64,000 nucleotides of DNA from Sphagnum compactum. Its lineage: Eukaryota; Bryophyta; Sphagnopsida; Sphagnales. Location of the stretch: positions 13,348,557 through 13,412,556 of the forward strand of contig OZ234500.1 in NCBI GenBank assembly GCA_965153455.1, written 5' to 3'. Position 1 is the stretch's first letter. The number at the start of each line of letters is the position of its first letter. The notes beneath the pieces were generated by a model. The model was not told where the DNA came from. It ran no database searches and saw only the letters and a program-made list of their open reading frames with translations. Positions 48,663 to 61,118 of the stretch are shown one piece after another. A program made the position numbers and the translations under genes.

Positions 48663-50417
48663 TTACTTGAAAACTGTTCTCCCAGTCGTGCCAAACTTCA
48701 CTGAAAGGCTCAGTCAAAAGCAAATACTAATGAGCCTCTCTAGTGGACAGCTGGCTCATCAGCTGCCCAATGAGAAGATGTTAGAGATTCTCAGCTCTTT
48801 GATCAAAGAACTGAGTGGGTAGTGAGAGGAGATGTTGCCAGGAAGGTCAAGATATGGTGGGAAGTGCTTTGCAACATTTCCATCCTGCCAGTCAATCTTG
48901 TAAACTAGCAGACAGTTTGCTGAATGAATGTAAAGCCATGTTCCGGTTTGTGCATGCTGTTGAGCCCAAAGTGCTTTTGAGGCACGATTTCAGCTCATTT
49001 CTATACTGTAACGCAAACGGACTTGTTTTCAAATGGGTAACTGCATCACCCCATCTCAGAGATCCAGGTGGTTGGGATCTTCTATGAGAACTTGCTTGAG
49101 ATTCTTGAAATTTCTAGAGAAGAGAGCTCTTTTGAATCTTGCTTCATCATAAGCCTCTTCAGCTTTACTGCTATTATCCTATCTGTCTACTCCATAAGAC
49201 ATGGTGAGAACCCCCAAGGAGTGTGAACTGGTCAGAGAGCTTGAATTTTGATCACTCCCTGCACTACTAGTCTGCACTTGGAATGACAATTTCATACTGC
49301 AATTTGATTGTGAAGACAAATTTAAGATCCAAAATTACAACTTACTGAAGTTGTGACAAAGGGAGAGACTCACTCTCTAGCATTAGCCGCCCCGTATCTT
49401 CCTCATTTTTAGTCCATTTTGAATGATTTAAAACCTGACGAGTGCACCAACTAGGGCTTTCTAAAATTTCTTCGTAGTCTAGAGGCAAAGATGCAACGAT
49501 CAATGATCTTTAAGCTCAAAATCTTAATCTGTTTCAAGTCACACGCATCATCAAAGATTGAACACCTTTACACCAAACACCCCATATCTTGCGCATTACA
49601 GAATTGAGAGATTTTTATGGCATTGGAAGGGCCAAAAAAACATTGGAGCCTATGATGTGAATTAGTTGAAATCAAAGGTTCAAATAATAAAATGATTTAT
49701 TTTTAATCATTAAAGTTTTCTATGCAATGAGATATTATAATTCTTTTGATTGTGGCGGATGTTTTTGGCATGTATTGTAACATTTGGTTCAAATATTGAA
49801 TTGCAACAAAACATGAGGGGCATGCCCAATAGTTCTTCTACCCTTAATCAAAAATCACAACTAGACACTGAAAAAAAACAAGTGTATGTATGTACATACA
49901 TGGAGATGATACATTTGTGGAAGGCGGAATATATATTGTTATTTTGTCAATTTGAGTAATTGGATGGAGATTTGCAAAAACCTATACATGCAAAAAACCT
50001 AATATTTAGTTTATATTTGTTTGCCAACCAACTACATATTCATGACACATGTGTGCTAGTTTGATGGAGTTTTGTACTTGAATTTAATTCTCAAAAAAAA
50101 CACCTAGATGAACATTAATTTGGAGTGCCCATAATAATTTCCCATTGGGTGCCCATTATAATTGACCCATAATTTCCAAGACTTTGGGTGCTTGTTGCCT
50201 CCCCCTATTATGATGTATATACTAGAAAATGTTTTGACTTGCAAAGAGCGTCTTGTCTTGTAGGATGGCAAAGAACATTGACTTGCAAAGAGCGTCTTGT
50301 CTTGTAGGATGGCAAAGTTCACATTTGCACATGGAGTGAACATTCCCTCAAAATCTGCCTGAAATGTTTCAAATTTTGTTTGGTTTAAAGTTTTGCTTGC
50401 TTGCAGGTTGCAACTTA
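48663..50417. other. Intergenic region
   Basis: No gene is recognised. The first part is probably the 3' untranslated region of the preceding gene. AT content rises from about 49300. A 46-bp unit with 'gacttgcaaagagcgtcttg' is tandemly duplicated at about 50234-50320. The MITE at 50418 starts at the end of this interval. Confidence 0.5.
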
Positions 50418-50795
50418 GAAGCATCTCCAGTGGTGCTCGGTATATCTGATCCTGTACAGTAAAATTCGTTGACGAAAAAGTCGAAACAAGCTGGTTTGGG
50501 GTCCAGCAGGAAAAAGGCGCAGCAAACTTTGTGCACCCGTAGAAAAAGGTTTGTAAATAAATATGATATGACTGCTGCTCCCTATTTCTGATTGGCCAAA
50601 CGTAATGATTGGTCCAGGTGGTTTGCTACTACTAGTTATTCCCCACGTATTTATTTGCTGTCCCAGTTTCAGTTTTAGGGGTGGGGTTTTTGAAAAAAAA
50701 AAAAACAATCAAAAAACCAAACTTGGATGTCAAAAACGTCTGTTTTTGCAGTGTCACTCACACACAGGTATTATTGAGCACCGCTGGAGAAGCTC
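50418..50795. mobile_element. PIF/Harbinger-type MITE, copy 3, complete with TTA target duplication
   Basis: Left end GAAGCATCTCCAGTGGTGCTC, right end ...GAGCACCGCTGGAGAAGCTC, an inverted pair. TTA is present on both sides (50415-50417 and 50796-50798). The element is 378 bp, non-coding, and carries the same core ('cgtaatgattggtccaggtgg') as copies 1 and 2. This is the clearest copy for defining family ends. The TTA duplication and short inverted repeats support a PIF/Harbinger (Tourist-like) assignment. Confidence 0.8.
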
Positions 50796-50798
50796 TTA

Positions 50799-52082
50799 GG
50801 ATTAGTTCATAAAGGCAACCATTCGAGGAGGCACCTATTTCCAACAATCTCATTGGTCACAATTTTTATTTTTTTTGGGGTTGCACCGAAGGGATGAGAG
50901 TTTGATGGTATTACAACCATTTAAGAACAGTTTACCCAAGTTAATTCCTCTACCAAGGGTTAACAACTTGACCCGGATTTTTGAAAGCCAATAAGGGCAA
51001 ATATGGTCGACAAGGGAAATTTATCATGAATGCAAATTGAAATACAAAGTTGAACTTATTTTGGATGAGGCAAATCCAAGAATTCAGATTTTATTATATG
51101 CACAATTATTTCAAGCTATTTGTTTTTAATAGTCAATAACACAAATTCATCATTGCTTGTAATGGAACCACAAAGAAAACCTAATTTTTGAACTATTGAT
51201 TTTGAATGATAAGCGTTACAATAAACCCCACCTGCTAAAGAAATGGTGACATCTGTTGTTACATGACAATTTTCACATACTTTCATCCAACAATCATGAA
51301 GCAAGCCCTCCCTCCGACACCCCCAAAAATAGTCCCAAAGACACCCACCCCCACCTTAAGAAAAGATTGTTTCTTGTCAGATGAAAAATTGGGTTGTTGG
51401 ATTTGTGTTTGCTTGAAACTAAAACGATCTCAGAGTCCATAGTTTGCGGTTTCTATGAAACCTTGCACAATACCCCTTGTGGGATGGATGACTCCGGAAA
51501 CGTGTCACGGACAAAAAGGGAGAATAATGTCTTCTTCTTTTCCTACTTGCAAACAAACAAGACCCCAAAAAAAAGGTTTCCTTGTGGTGAAGAAAGAACG
51601 AAGAGAGGAGAGAGATAGAGTGCAGCTCCTCCTCCTTTGCTGCACTTCTTTTCTCTTTCACTCGGAGAAAGAATCTCTCCATCATTAGATTTTGAAATTT
51701 TTTGTTGAGCTTTTGAAAAAAAATATTGTTTCGTAGTTTTTGTTTGCATTAATTTTGTTGCGTGTGTTTTGGTTTTTTGCCTTTTGTTTTTGGTTGTTTT
51801 TTTGTTCCCCGCCTCTCCTGCTGCTGCTATAGTTTCTCCAAGATTGCGTCTGTTTCCGTTGTTGCCTTCCGTGTCCCGTTCCTATATACCATTGATGCAC
51901 AACACTCCTTTCCTGGTGTTTGTTTTCCGCTATCTTTTTTTTGTTTTGTGTCTGACGCTTGTTTTTGTTTGTTTTCGTTTGTTTTTTGTGTGCGTGTTTT
52001 GTCTTGGATTTTTTTGCTGCTGCCGTTGTTGTCGAATTTTTTTGGTAGAAAATCTATTGAGAGAAAGTTGTGAAGAAGAGCG

Positions 52083-52134
<52 letters not shown>

Positions 52135-52164
52135 TTGCTTGCGTTGGCAGCAGTCGGAAATGAC
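50799..52164. promoter_or_regulatory. Upstream region of the lipase gene, with a long CT tract
   Basis: Upstream of the lipase ATG the strand is very T-rich (51690-52070) and then has a pure (CT)n tract at about 52085-52131, ending 33 bp before the ATG at 52165. Pyrimidine tracts like this are common in plant 5' leaders. The frame stays open through the tract upstream of 52165, but that extension would encode a Ser-Leu repeat and is unlikely to be translated. Nothing gene-like is seen at 50799-51690. Confidence 0.5.
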
Positions 52165-55100
52165 ATGCCTTCGCTTGCGGCAGCATCAGCTTCCTTGACT
52201 TATTTCCCAGCAGCAGCGCCTATGGAAAACGTAATCTCCATGGAGACGCAAAATTCTTCGTCGTCGTCGTCTTCTCTTCGATCATCTTTTTCCCCGCCCT
52301 TCTTTAAGCTCCGTTCCTTCCCTCTAAGAGCGTTTAGAATCTTGGCCATGGCTTTCACTTCCGTCTTGTCTATCGCGACTGCCGCATTCGGTCTACGGCA
52401 ACTGCCATGGACGTGGTTATCAGCAGGCAAGGACGACACAGAAGCGGTAGAGGAAGAGGAGGAGCAGGAGGAGGAAGAGAGGGAGGATGAGAGGAGGGAG
52501 GCAGAGGAGCAGCAGCAGGAGGAGGAGAATAGCCAGACGAACAACGATTCCAAGGTTCAGCCCAGTCTCCCTCTCTTGTGGTTTCCGAGATTTGGTAGAA
52601 GCGTGAAGGAGATCAACGAGGTGCAGATCCGGCGAGATCTTGCGCTTCAACCGACACTCGAGGATCCCGACACTGAAAGACGCGTAGTCCCTTTTGTCAA
52701 TTCGCGTGGTCAAACCATTTTCACTCAGTCCTGGACGCCTGCAGCTCCTGATCATCCTGTCAAGTAAGAAGAAGGGAAAACAAACACAAACCATCCTTAT
52801 GTGGGGAGGGAGTGAGAGATACAAGGTCAGATTTGTGAGAGGAAAGAGAAGGAACAAACATTAGGGTTTGTGTGCATTTCCAGGAAGGTCTCAAATTCCA
52901 AGCTTTCTTCCACGTTTATGAGGGATGGATTCTCTTCCCTTATCACGAGCTAGTAAGTTGCATTAAGCGAAGAAGGTTTCACAAGTCGAAGCTTTTCTTC
53001 CATGCTCTACGGAGGAATTCTCCTTTCTTTCTCACCAAGAGCTCGAAGGGTTTTTATGTGCATTGAGGAAAGTTGCAAGTCCAAAGGGGTCTCCTTCAGT
53101 GTTTAGGAGGAATTTCTCTTCCTTACTGAGAGCTGAAGGTTTTTAACTGCATTTGAGGAAGGTTCGCATGTCCATAGCAACTTTCTTCCCATGTTTTAGG
53201 AGGAGGAATTTCTCTTCCCTATCAAGAGTTGAAGAAAGAGATACAGCTCCACCCTGAAAAACCAAAGGACGTTAGCTTACTACACTGGAGCATCAATTGA
53301 ACCCAAATGGAATGCAGAAACAGATGCAGTTCAATTACGAGAATCTATGAATCAAAATCAAAGCAGAAGCATGTATGAATTAACAGGATCATCACTTGGG
53401 TTTTGGTGTGAGCTCCACTTTTCTCTGCAGCTTGTGTTTCTTGATGGTCTCTGGACACCATAAGTTCTCATACAGTTTTGTGTTGTTTGTTTTGGTTGCA
53501 GAGGAATTGTGGTTCTGATTCATGGACTTAATGAACACAGGTAACTATTAGCACTTGGGAGTGGACTATTTCCTGTTGCTCCCTGGTCTTACTTATGTAG
53601 TTATGCAGGATGCTTACTTTCCAGATTTCTCTCTGTGGCAGTGGGCGTTATGCACAATTCGCAATTCAGCTCAATTCTCAAGGCTACGGAGTGTTTGGCA
53701 TGGATTGGATTGGTAAGGAGATTTCTTCTTGTTCTGGTCTTCCCATTGTGTTTTCTGCACCTGAATCCTCCCAGAATAAGATACAACATGGCAGAGTTCT
53801 GAACTGAGGTTTGGGACAACTTGTGCAGGACATGGAGGAAGTGACGGGTTGCATGGCTATGTGCAGTCCCTTGACCATGTTGTTTCAGATGCAGTATGTC
53901 AAATCCAGAGAGTTCTTTTTTTGGATTATGGAGCACTCTTGAAGGCAATTTAGGAGCAGGATCCTTTGGCCTTAGTTTGGTTCTTTTCACATGTGAGGTA
54001 TTATACATTTTTTCCAGGTTTCTTAGGGTATTGAGGTTGTGCTGTTTACAGAAGGCTCACTGGTTCAGCTTTCCTTTGTGCAGAAAGAGTATTGTAGAAG
54101 AGTAGCAGCTGAGTACCCAGGCATTCCATGCTTCTTGTTTGGACACTCAACAGGTGGGGCCATTGCTCTGAAGGTACCAGTCATCTTCTATACTCAAGAA
54201 TGCCAGTTGCTTTTCCTGTTTCTATTCATCTCTCAGGTCATTCCTTCCATGATACAAGCACTTCCAGGATTTGAAGGTGAATGAGTTATGCACTGTTGTT
54301 TTTGCACATCAACCATCTCAATGATCAGAGTACTGAACAATGAACTGTATTGTTGGTGTCGGTTCTTGGTGTTTGACCCTAGTTTTCTGTCTGAAAGGTC
54401 CTATTCCTTGTTGTCTAGGTCTCTTAGCAAGAAAACTTCTGTTGTTTTGGCAGGTGGCCTTACAACCTGATATGGAGAAGGAACTCCAAGGAGTTGTTGT
54501 GTCATCTGCGGCCGTGAAAGTGAAGCCTGCACACCCTGTGATTGGGGTAAGTCACTCTTCCTCCCTCTGTTCAAGTCTTGGATTTGTTCACTCCATTAAG
54601 ATTGATGCCCTAGGTTTTGTGTATGCTTATCAAGTGTTTCCCTCAAGTGTTTTTAGGATTTGAGATGTCTACAGTCTTCCAAATTCTGTGTAATAATGCA
54701 TTTTGCTTACCTGAAAAATTTGTGACCTCATTTCCTTCAGGCAGTTGCTCCTCTTTTCTCCGTTCTACTTCCAAGATATCAATTTCGTGGTGCAAACAGG
54801 CGACTTGCTGTGTGCCGAGATCCAGCAGCACTAGTTGCAAAATATACTGACCCATTAGTTTACACAGGCCCAATTCGTATCCGAACAGGGACGGAAATTC
54901 TTCGGTTAAGTAGATACCTACTTAAGAGTCTAAGTAATGTGAGCATCCCATTGTTGGTTCTTCATGGTTCGGATGATCAAGTGACTGATCCCAAAGGATC
55001 ACAAGAGCTTCATGACCGAGCTTCATCCAAACATAAGCACATCATTCTTTATGCCGGTTTGTTACATGACATTCTATTTGAAGCTGAGAAGGAAGAAATC

Positions 55101-55181
55101 ACAGAAGACATTATAAGGTGGTTGAATGAGAGGCTTTCACAACTTGAAAGTTGTGATGAAGCTACATTAAGCAGTTCATAG
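52165..55181 (+). CDS. Monoacylglycerol lipase-type alpha/beta hydrolase (7 exons, ~465 aa)
   Basis: Exons 52165-52763, 53502-53540, 53642-53712, 53829-53893, 54084-54173, 54454-54546 and 54741-55181 join in frame. The hydrolase fold starts with RRVVPFVNSRGQTIFTQSW, then VVLIHGLNEHSGRY (oxyanion-hole HG), GMDWIGHGGSDGLHGY and the nucleophile elbow GHSTG (Ser ~280). The acid is in LHGSDDQVTDP (Asp ~398) and the histidine in AGLLHDILFE (His ~428), so the triad is complete. The cap has the plant motif RDPAALVAKYTDPLVYTGPIRIRTG. This is the plant MAGL family, which hydrolyses monoacylglycerols and related esters (lysophospholipids or caffeoyl esters in some members); the substrate is not determined. 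The ~190-residue N-terminal extension has a Ser-rich start, a hydrophobic stretch (~58-78) and a Glu-rich segment (~92-125), suggesting a plastid or membrane location. Of several possible Mets, 52165 follows the CT leader. Confidence 0.9.
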
Positions 55182-58100
55182 ATTTGTAGGAACTGCAATT
55201 GCTTGCATGTATGTACTTGATTGCATTTGGTCCTGACATGTAGTTTGTCACTGACACCTTTTCTAGAGGATAGATAGGTAGGACAAGTGCATTCTCACCG
55301 TAAGGAGAGGGAACTACTTGTCTTATCTGTGGAGCAGACAGAAAACTCTGGAATTGTTTTGGTGAGAGGCTAGCATGATACTAGAGGCATTGCTCGTGCA
55401 GATTGTAAATAGAGGACACTTGAAGATGAGCAAGAGTCACAGCCTCTTACTGTTGTAGTAGGGTCAGATATGGGTTTTAGGATTTCAGGACATTATTTGG
55501 TTAGAACCAAAATTCTTCAAACTGCACATTTGGTTCTTTTTCATGGTTCAATTTCACATATTCAGAGCTGTCATTGAGCCATTATTGGAACAATGTGGTT
55601 TATCTTCCGATTTGGAAAGAATGCCACTTGTAAGTGGTTGTTAACAATTTGCAATCACGTGTGCCATGCGGGTGTGTCTCCACATGTCCTAGAAGGCTGA
55701 GGTTTCAAGCTAGGTTTTCAATTTTGGAAACTCATCTTGTGAATGATGAATAGGTTGAGGTAGATATGGCAGACCCATAGTAGAGTGTGCTTGCATGTAT
55801 AATGCTTTCAAGAAAAATGCACTGAAGGATGCTATGTTGATTCTGCAAAAACCAATTATGATGGTAGGACACTAAAAAATTGGTTTGCTTTCAGTATAAA
55901 ATGATGAGTTATATACTAGAGTTATCTGGAAAGTCACCCTCTGTTTCACCCCCTATCCCCTCTTTCAGTGGTATCTGCAAAGTAATGAAATCTGGGTATG
56001 AAATGCTGAAACTCAGTTATATTTCCTTTGTAAAATTTTCATTCCCAGTTACACGTTTGATGCCCTATTATCATGAAACTGGCCATTCTCGCCCCCTAAT
56101 CGCCTGACTTCACAGATAAACTCAGTTATATTTCACCATGCAAAAATATAATCTTCAAAAAATCCTCTAAAAGAAACCAAAATCCTTCAAGTTATTATAA
56201 CTCTATTATAACTAATCTCAAGTTTGGACACAAGCCAAAATATCATCTTTCAAACCTCGTATAAAAATAGAACCATTATTACCTAGGGGGGGCCAAAATC
56301 CCTTAAGCTACTATACTCTATAATGAATCTAAACACAATATCCTAATTGCCTTGGTAGTAGGCAAGGCCAACAAAAAAAGATAAATGCATATAATTTTAA
56401 ACTTTAGTTGTGTTTAATGAAAATAGAACCTGACCTTCAACACATTTTAATCACTTTAGACCTCATGCGATGGCCAAGCTGTAACAATTCAAAGTCAAAG
56501 TCCCCAACATACAAGCAACACCAATTAGACCAAAAAAATTAGAGAACCTTAATGACTAAAAACATTAACACACAACTATTTTGTAAACATCAAACTTGCA
56601 TTGGATCGTTTGCTTGAGGAATGTTGTTTTCCATCAAACAACACATGGATATGGCAATGGCAACTACATCAAACAACTTACCCTTGAGACACGAATATCC
56701 TTGATATTGGTTCAACAAATACGATGTCACCACTTTAGAATTAGAATTTCATTGACTTTCTTCACCATAGCCCATGTATGTAGGCTAGGAATTCTATTTT
56801 GCAAGGCAAATGTTTCTTGTGAATAACACAAATTGCTGACAAAGTCTAAGAATGACTTCATATGTAAATCAAGTCTTTACAAGTGTCTTCAAGTTCCAAA
56901 GACAAAAGGATGCGTCTTTGCAAGCTCTAGCCTATCCTTGCTTGCATTCCACATTTTTTGATTCAAGTAATAATTTTTTACATAGTTGCTTGTGCATTTT
57001 GATCTCCCTCACTCCACCACAAACTCTCCACAAACTTTCAAATCATTAGTAGCATACTAACAACATTTTGATATAACATGACCATAACAATTGGTAACAT
57101 TCATTAGTGACAACATGAGTGGAACACATGACACAATGCACTTGTTAAGGCAATTGTGAAGGTGTTTATGTTGACACTTTCATCTTTCATGTATATTATG
57201 ACCTTGTCATAGAAGTTAAAGTAAGAGAACAAGTCTTTTAATTGTAGTTGTCATGCCTTTGCTTCAACTTGCAAAAGCTCCCCTCACCCATTTCTTTTTT
57301 ACAAACTACCTCATTAATCAACGTTGATTGATCTTTAATGTCATCATCATTTTTGACTCCAACTTCACCAACATGAACATCAATTGACAAAGGTGAGCAA
57401 TTAATGACTAATGCATGTGAGCCTTGAATTCACAAACTATTGAATGCCAATCACCAACAATTGCAACACTAAAGAACTTAATAGAAGCTGAAACATAACC
57501 TTCCACCCAAAACTAAATATAATATCAACAATGAACTAAACCTTAACACCATTGATAAAACAACCAACAAAGAAACACAAGAAGAATGAAAACTTTGAAA
57601 AATCTATCTTAAACTTGTGAAGTTCCTTTTCACTCTACATGTGATTAACATACATTGATACAAAGTAATGAAAGATAACTACATCAACAATCATCACACG
57701 ATGCCAATGTTTTGCTCACTTTTACCATTTGCTCTATTGGCTCCCAAGCCCTTTTCATAATTTTCTTTTGATTCACACCACTTTGAACTTTTATAATTCA
57801 ATTGAAAAATTGAAATCAACCCCTCCTTCCTAAGTAGCCATAAATTTTAAGCATCATAATATTAATGTCATGCCCATGTAAAAAGGTGGGGATGCTTGCC
57901 TCACTTGTGCATCTCATCAATTTCAAAAAAACAAAAATCCGCCCAAGGCAAAGGCATAGCCTATGTACAAATGTGGACAAGCTCACCCAACCTCCTAGAT
58001 AGGTCTTTTTTTTTTTCCAATGGTTGCCTAGGTCATCATACACTTGATGTGTTGCCTAAAGCCCACATACTCACCCAACACTAGTATGGTCCCACATGAT

Positions 58101-60199
58101 CTCAATTTGGCTTTGCTATATCTCATTTTAAGCTTCATTGTTTTTGGCTAAAATATCTACCAAAGACTTCAAATTGTGAAACTTTTGTGTGTAAACTAGG
58201 AATCCAAACACTTGGATTGGGTCTATTGGTTTCTATTGTTGTTTTTTGGTGGTTGGAATTTCTACCAAAAACTTCTTAAGTATGTAAACATTCAATCCAA
58301 AAAGGTGGTTTGGTTTGTTAGGTTTTTTATGATTGAAATTTCTATCGGAGATTTTTTAAGTTGCAATCAAACCTAATGTTTTGCCCCATAGTGTTAAATA
58401 AACTAATATTTAAATAACTTCATGCAAACAAAAATTGACTTATGTTAATTAGAGTTGACCTAAAAGTTAGTTAATTTTTTTTCTATTCATTCACACCTAG
58501 AAGAACTATGAAAAGACATTTTGTGTATTTAACATTGATTTAAAGGATGAAATGGACATTTACATCCACTTAAAAAAATTTAGGGGCCCATAATTTATGG
58601 GAAAAAACATATTTTCAAAAAAATAAATAGTATCATATGTTTAATGAGGACAACTATTTTGTGTAAAAAATAAATATTAAATAATTAAATTTACTATTTA
58701 AAAAGTGGATTGCAATCGTGACATTTGGGTTCTAGAGGGTGGAAAATGTTGCCCATACCCCACCTCTCCATTAGGGGCATGTATGGGGTTGGAGTTTGTA
58801 TTTTTATTTATTTATTTATTTCTGTAGCCCCAATAAAGGAGATTTTATATTTTACTATTATTTTGGGGGTTAATTGAGGGAGTTATGTCAACTTTTTTTC
58901 AAAGGGGGTGATAAGGTTTTATTTCAATTTTTTCATGTAGCTAAAGCGGGGATTATCCCTAAGATGATTTAGCCTAATTTGATAATTAAATAAACTGAAA
59001 TTTAAAAAAATGTAGCCTCCTATATTTTTGGTGACCTACCAAAACCTATTATAACATTTGACAATTTTATTATTAAAATTTTTTTTGGTGGAAATTTGAC
59101 TGACTAAAACACCTAGAAGAAACATCAATTTTGCCATTCTAAAAAGAAACATTTTGCCATTTGGTTATTTTTCGCACAAAAAAAAAAAAAAAAAACCGTT
59201 GGCTAGTGATGATGAATGTTTTTTCAAGTGTTGGCCCCACAAGTGCTTGGACAATTTATTATATTGATAGAATATACTAATACAAGCAAACTAGCAATGG
59301 ATGGGATCCTTTATTAGGAGTTTAGTTGAACGAGGTTACATATATAAGAGGTGGACTTATGTTACTTGAATTGATCAAAAACAACTCTCCCAATTTATAT
59401 TTTCACCCTTTGCCCAAGAAAATTTTATGGCTCCCCGGGGTCATAAAGCCAAAATTATGAATAAAATTAATTTGTGATATGTGAATTAGTTTCAAATAAA
59501 CTAATTAAATTTGAGCATGTTTTTTCTATGTAGTTGTGTGTATCTACAATTCAAATTTGGCATACACTTTTATGGGTTTTTTTGCATCTTTTGAAAAACA
59601 AATCACCTTATATGTATAATTTTGGTGATGCCATTTGGTTTGCAAACGATGAGGAGAGTATAATGGTAAAGGAGATATGTAAATCGAACTTGTATGTACA
59701 ATATAACATTTGATTGTCATGTATTAGAGGTATTCCAGGTGTATTTGTGACTCCTAAAAAAAATTCCATGTAGAGGATGCAGGCATCTTTGAGTTCAAAT
59801 TATTAGGGGTATAGATACAATTAGTGATGTGTAACCATTAAATCCAATGACTAATATGACTTTACATCTATAAAACTTTTTTTTCAAATTTAAAACTCAT
59901 TTTATTTTTAAAAATCTCAATATGCAAATGTGAAAAAACAACCCTTTTTGGTTAAAATAAAGGCTTAGGCTTTTAGGGGTTAAGGCCCCCATCAATGGGT
60001 TGCTATCTAAAATTATGTTTTAATTTCAAGATCTATGCTTTTTGAAGATTTGATGTTAAGCTAACATTCACTTAACATTAATTTAACACCCACTTTAACA
60101 TTGTGTGCCACTTAAGATTTCACCTACGATTCGATGTTACCTACCATTCTTATTAGGATGAATGCAACAAAAGAAAAAGCTCAACTCTCGTAACATGAA
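55182..60199. other. Intergenic region, no gene recognised
   Basis: About 5 kb without a supportable gene. The first ~300 bp are probably the 3' untranslated region of the lipase. From about 56100 the sequence is A+T rich. A fragment near 58930-58995 resembles the tandem unit at 1110-1705. TTTA/ATTT microsatellites lie near 58800-58825 and a poly-A run near 59178-59195. Open frames are short and unremarkable. Confidence 0.5.
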
Positions 60200-60204
60200 C
60201 TTCG

Positions 60205-60302
60205 CATTACTAGGTGTGTGATTGGAGCCATAAGTGTGTAGACTTTGAATCCAAAGAGGTGGGATTGATGGTTTGATCCCTTGGCTTTTGTTGTTGTTTT
60301 AA

Positions 60303-60341
<39 letters not shown>

Positions 60342-60445
60342 GTTTTTTTGGTTGCCACCAAAATTGTGGAGGATAAGAGCCATGGGTGATGATGGTGGTG
60401 GTGTGGTGTATCATTAAGCAAGACCAACTTCCATCTCTCTTTTGT
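60205..60445 (+). pseudogene. Degenerate duplicate of the 5' end of the hydrolase gene at 61119
   Basis: The segment repeats the 5' leader and first codons of the downstream gene in the same order: a TTTGAAT..CCAAA block, a (GT)n run (here expanded, about 60304-60339), 'tttggttgcca', 'tgtggagga', 'agccatgggtg', a GGT-rich run, then 'atcaNtaagcaaga' and 'caacttcc'. The start codon and the second codon region are broken (a TAA follows within a few codons), so it is not functional. Similarity ends after about 60440, so only roughly the first 25-30 codons were duplicated or survive. Confidence 0.75.
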
Positions 60446-60510
60446 ACCATGTGTCTGAAAGTCCCTACATGCTAACCAACTACATGACTCTAACACCAAC
60501 TACATGAATC

Positions 60511-60600
60511 TACCTACCTAGTAGTTGCCTATTTACATACCTACCTACCTACTAGTTGCCTATTTACATACCTACCTACCTACCTACCTACCTACATTGT
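60511..60600. repeat. CTAC/TACC microsatellite with a ~40-bp duplicated unit
   Basis: Runs of 'ctacctacctac' are interleaved with 'tagttgcctatttacatac', which occurs twice. The array ends in a longer pure CTAC run at about 60569-60595. Similar TACC/AGGT runs occur near 17010, 43095 and 43190 in the window. Confidence 0.8.
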
Positions 60601-60839
60601 AGGTGACCTATGCTTTAGAAGATGGGTTGCCAATTTGCCTTGCCATGCTGAACTGCAAGTCAACTCAGTTGGGGTTCATCCACAGAGTTAGTTATAAAGA
60701 GCCTTCTGATGGATGGGTGCACACTGGGGGTGGTGCATTCTGACCCTATTCTTAACCTTTGAAGGTTAGCATGGACAATTGGGCATGAGCCCAATGTAGA
60801 TTTGCTATCTAACCTTGTTGTCCTCTTTGATTTTGGCCA

Positions 60840-60925
60840 AAGAATTTTTCTACCCAAAGGATTTCAGAGTGTTGGAGCTTTGAATTCAAACAGCTGGTTT
60901 GATCTGTTGGTTTTGGTATGTGTTG
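60840..60925 (+). repeat. Second partial copy of the hydrolase 5' leader
   Basis: The order 'aatttNtNcccaaaggattt', 'gagtgttNgagctt', 'ttcaaacagctggt', 'ttgatctgttggttttg' is repeated about 146 bp downstream, at ~60986-61070, directly ahead of the real ATG. It covers leader or promoter sequence only, with no coding part. Confidence 0.7.
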
Positions 60926-61118
60926 TGTTTTTGGTTTCCTTCATGAGAGCTCAATGGGGCTCAGATATGTCATTATTCTTGGCCTCCTTGAAGAAATTTC
61001 TGCCAAAAGATTTCTGAGTGTGTTTTAGAACTTGGATTGATTCCAAACAGCTGGTTTTGATCTGTTGGGTTTTGATCTGTTGATCTGTTGGGTGTGTGTG
61101 TTTGGTTGCCAACAAAAA

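Noticed and set aside
51769-52164. Extension of the lipase protein upstream through the CT tract
   Set aside because: The frame is open, but it would encode a Ser-Leu repeat and a Phe/Cys/Val-rich stretch unlike any lipase N-terminus. It fits a 5' leader better.
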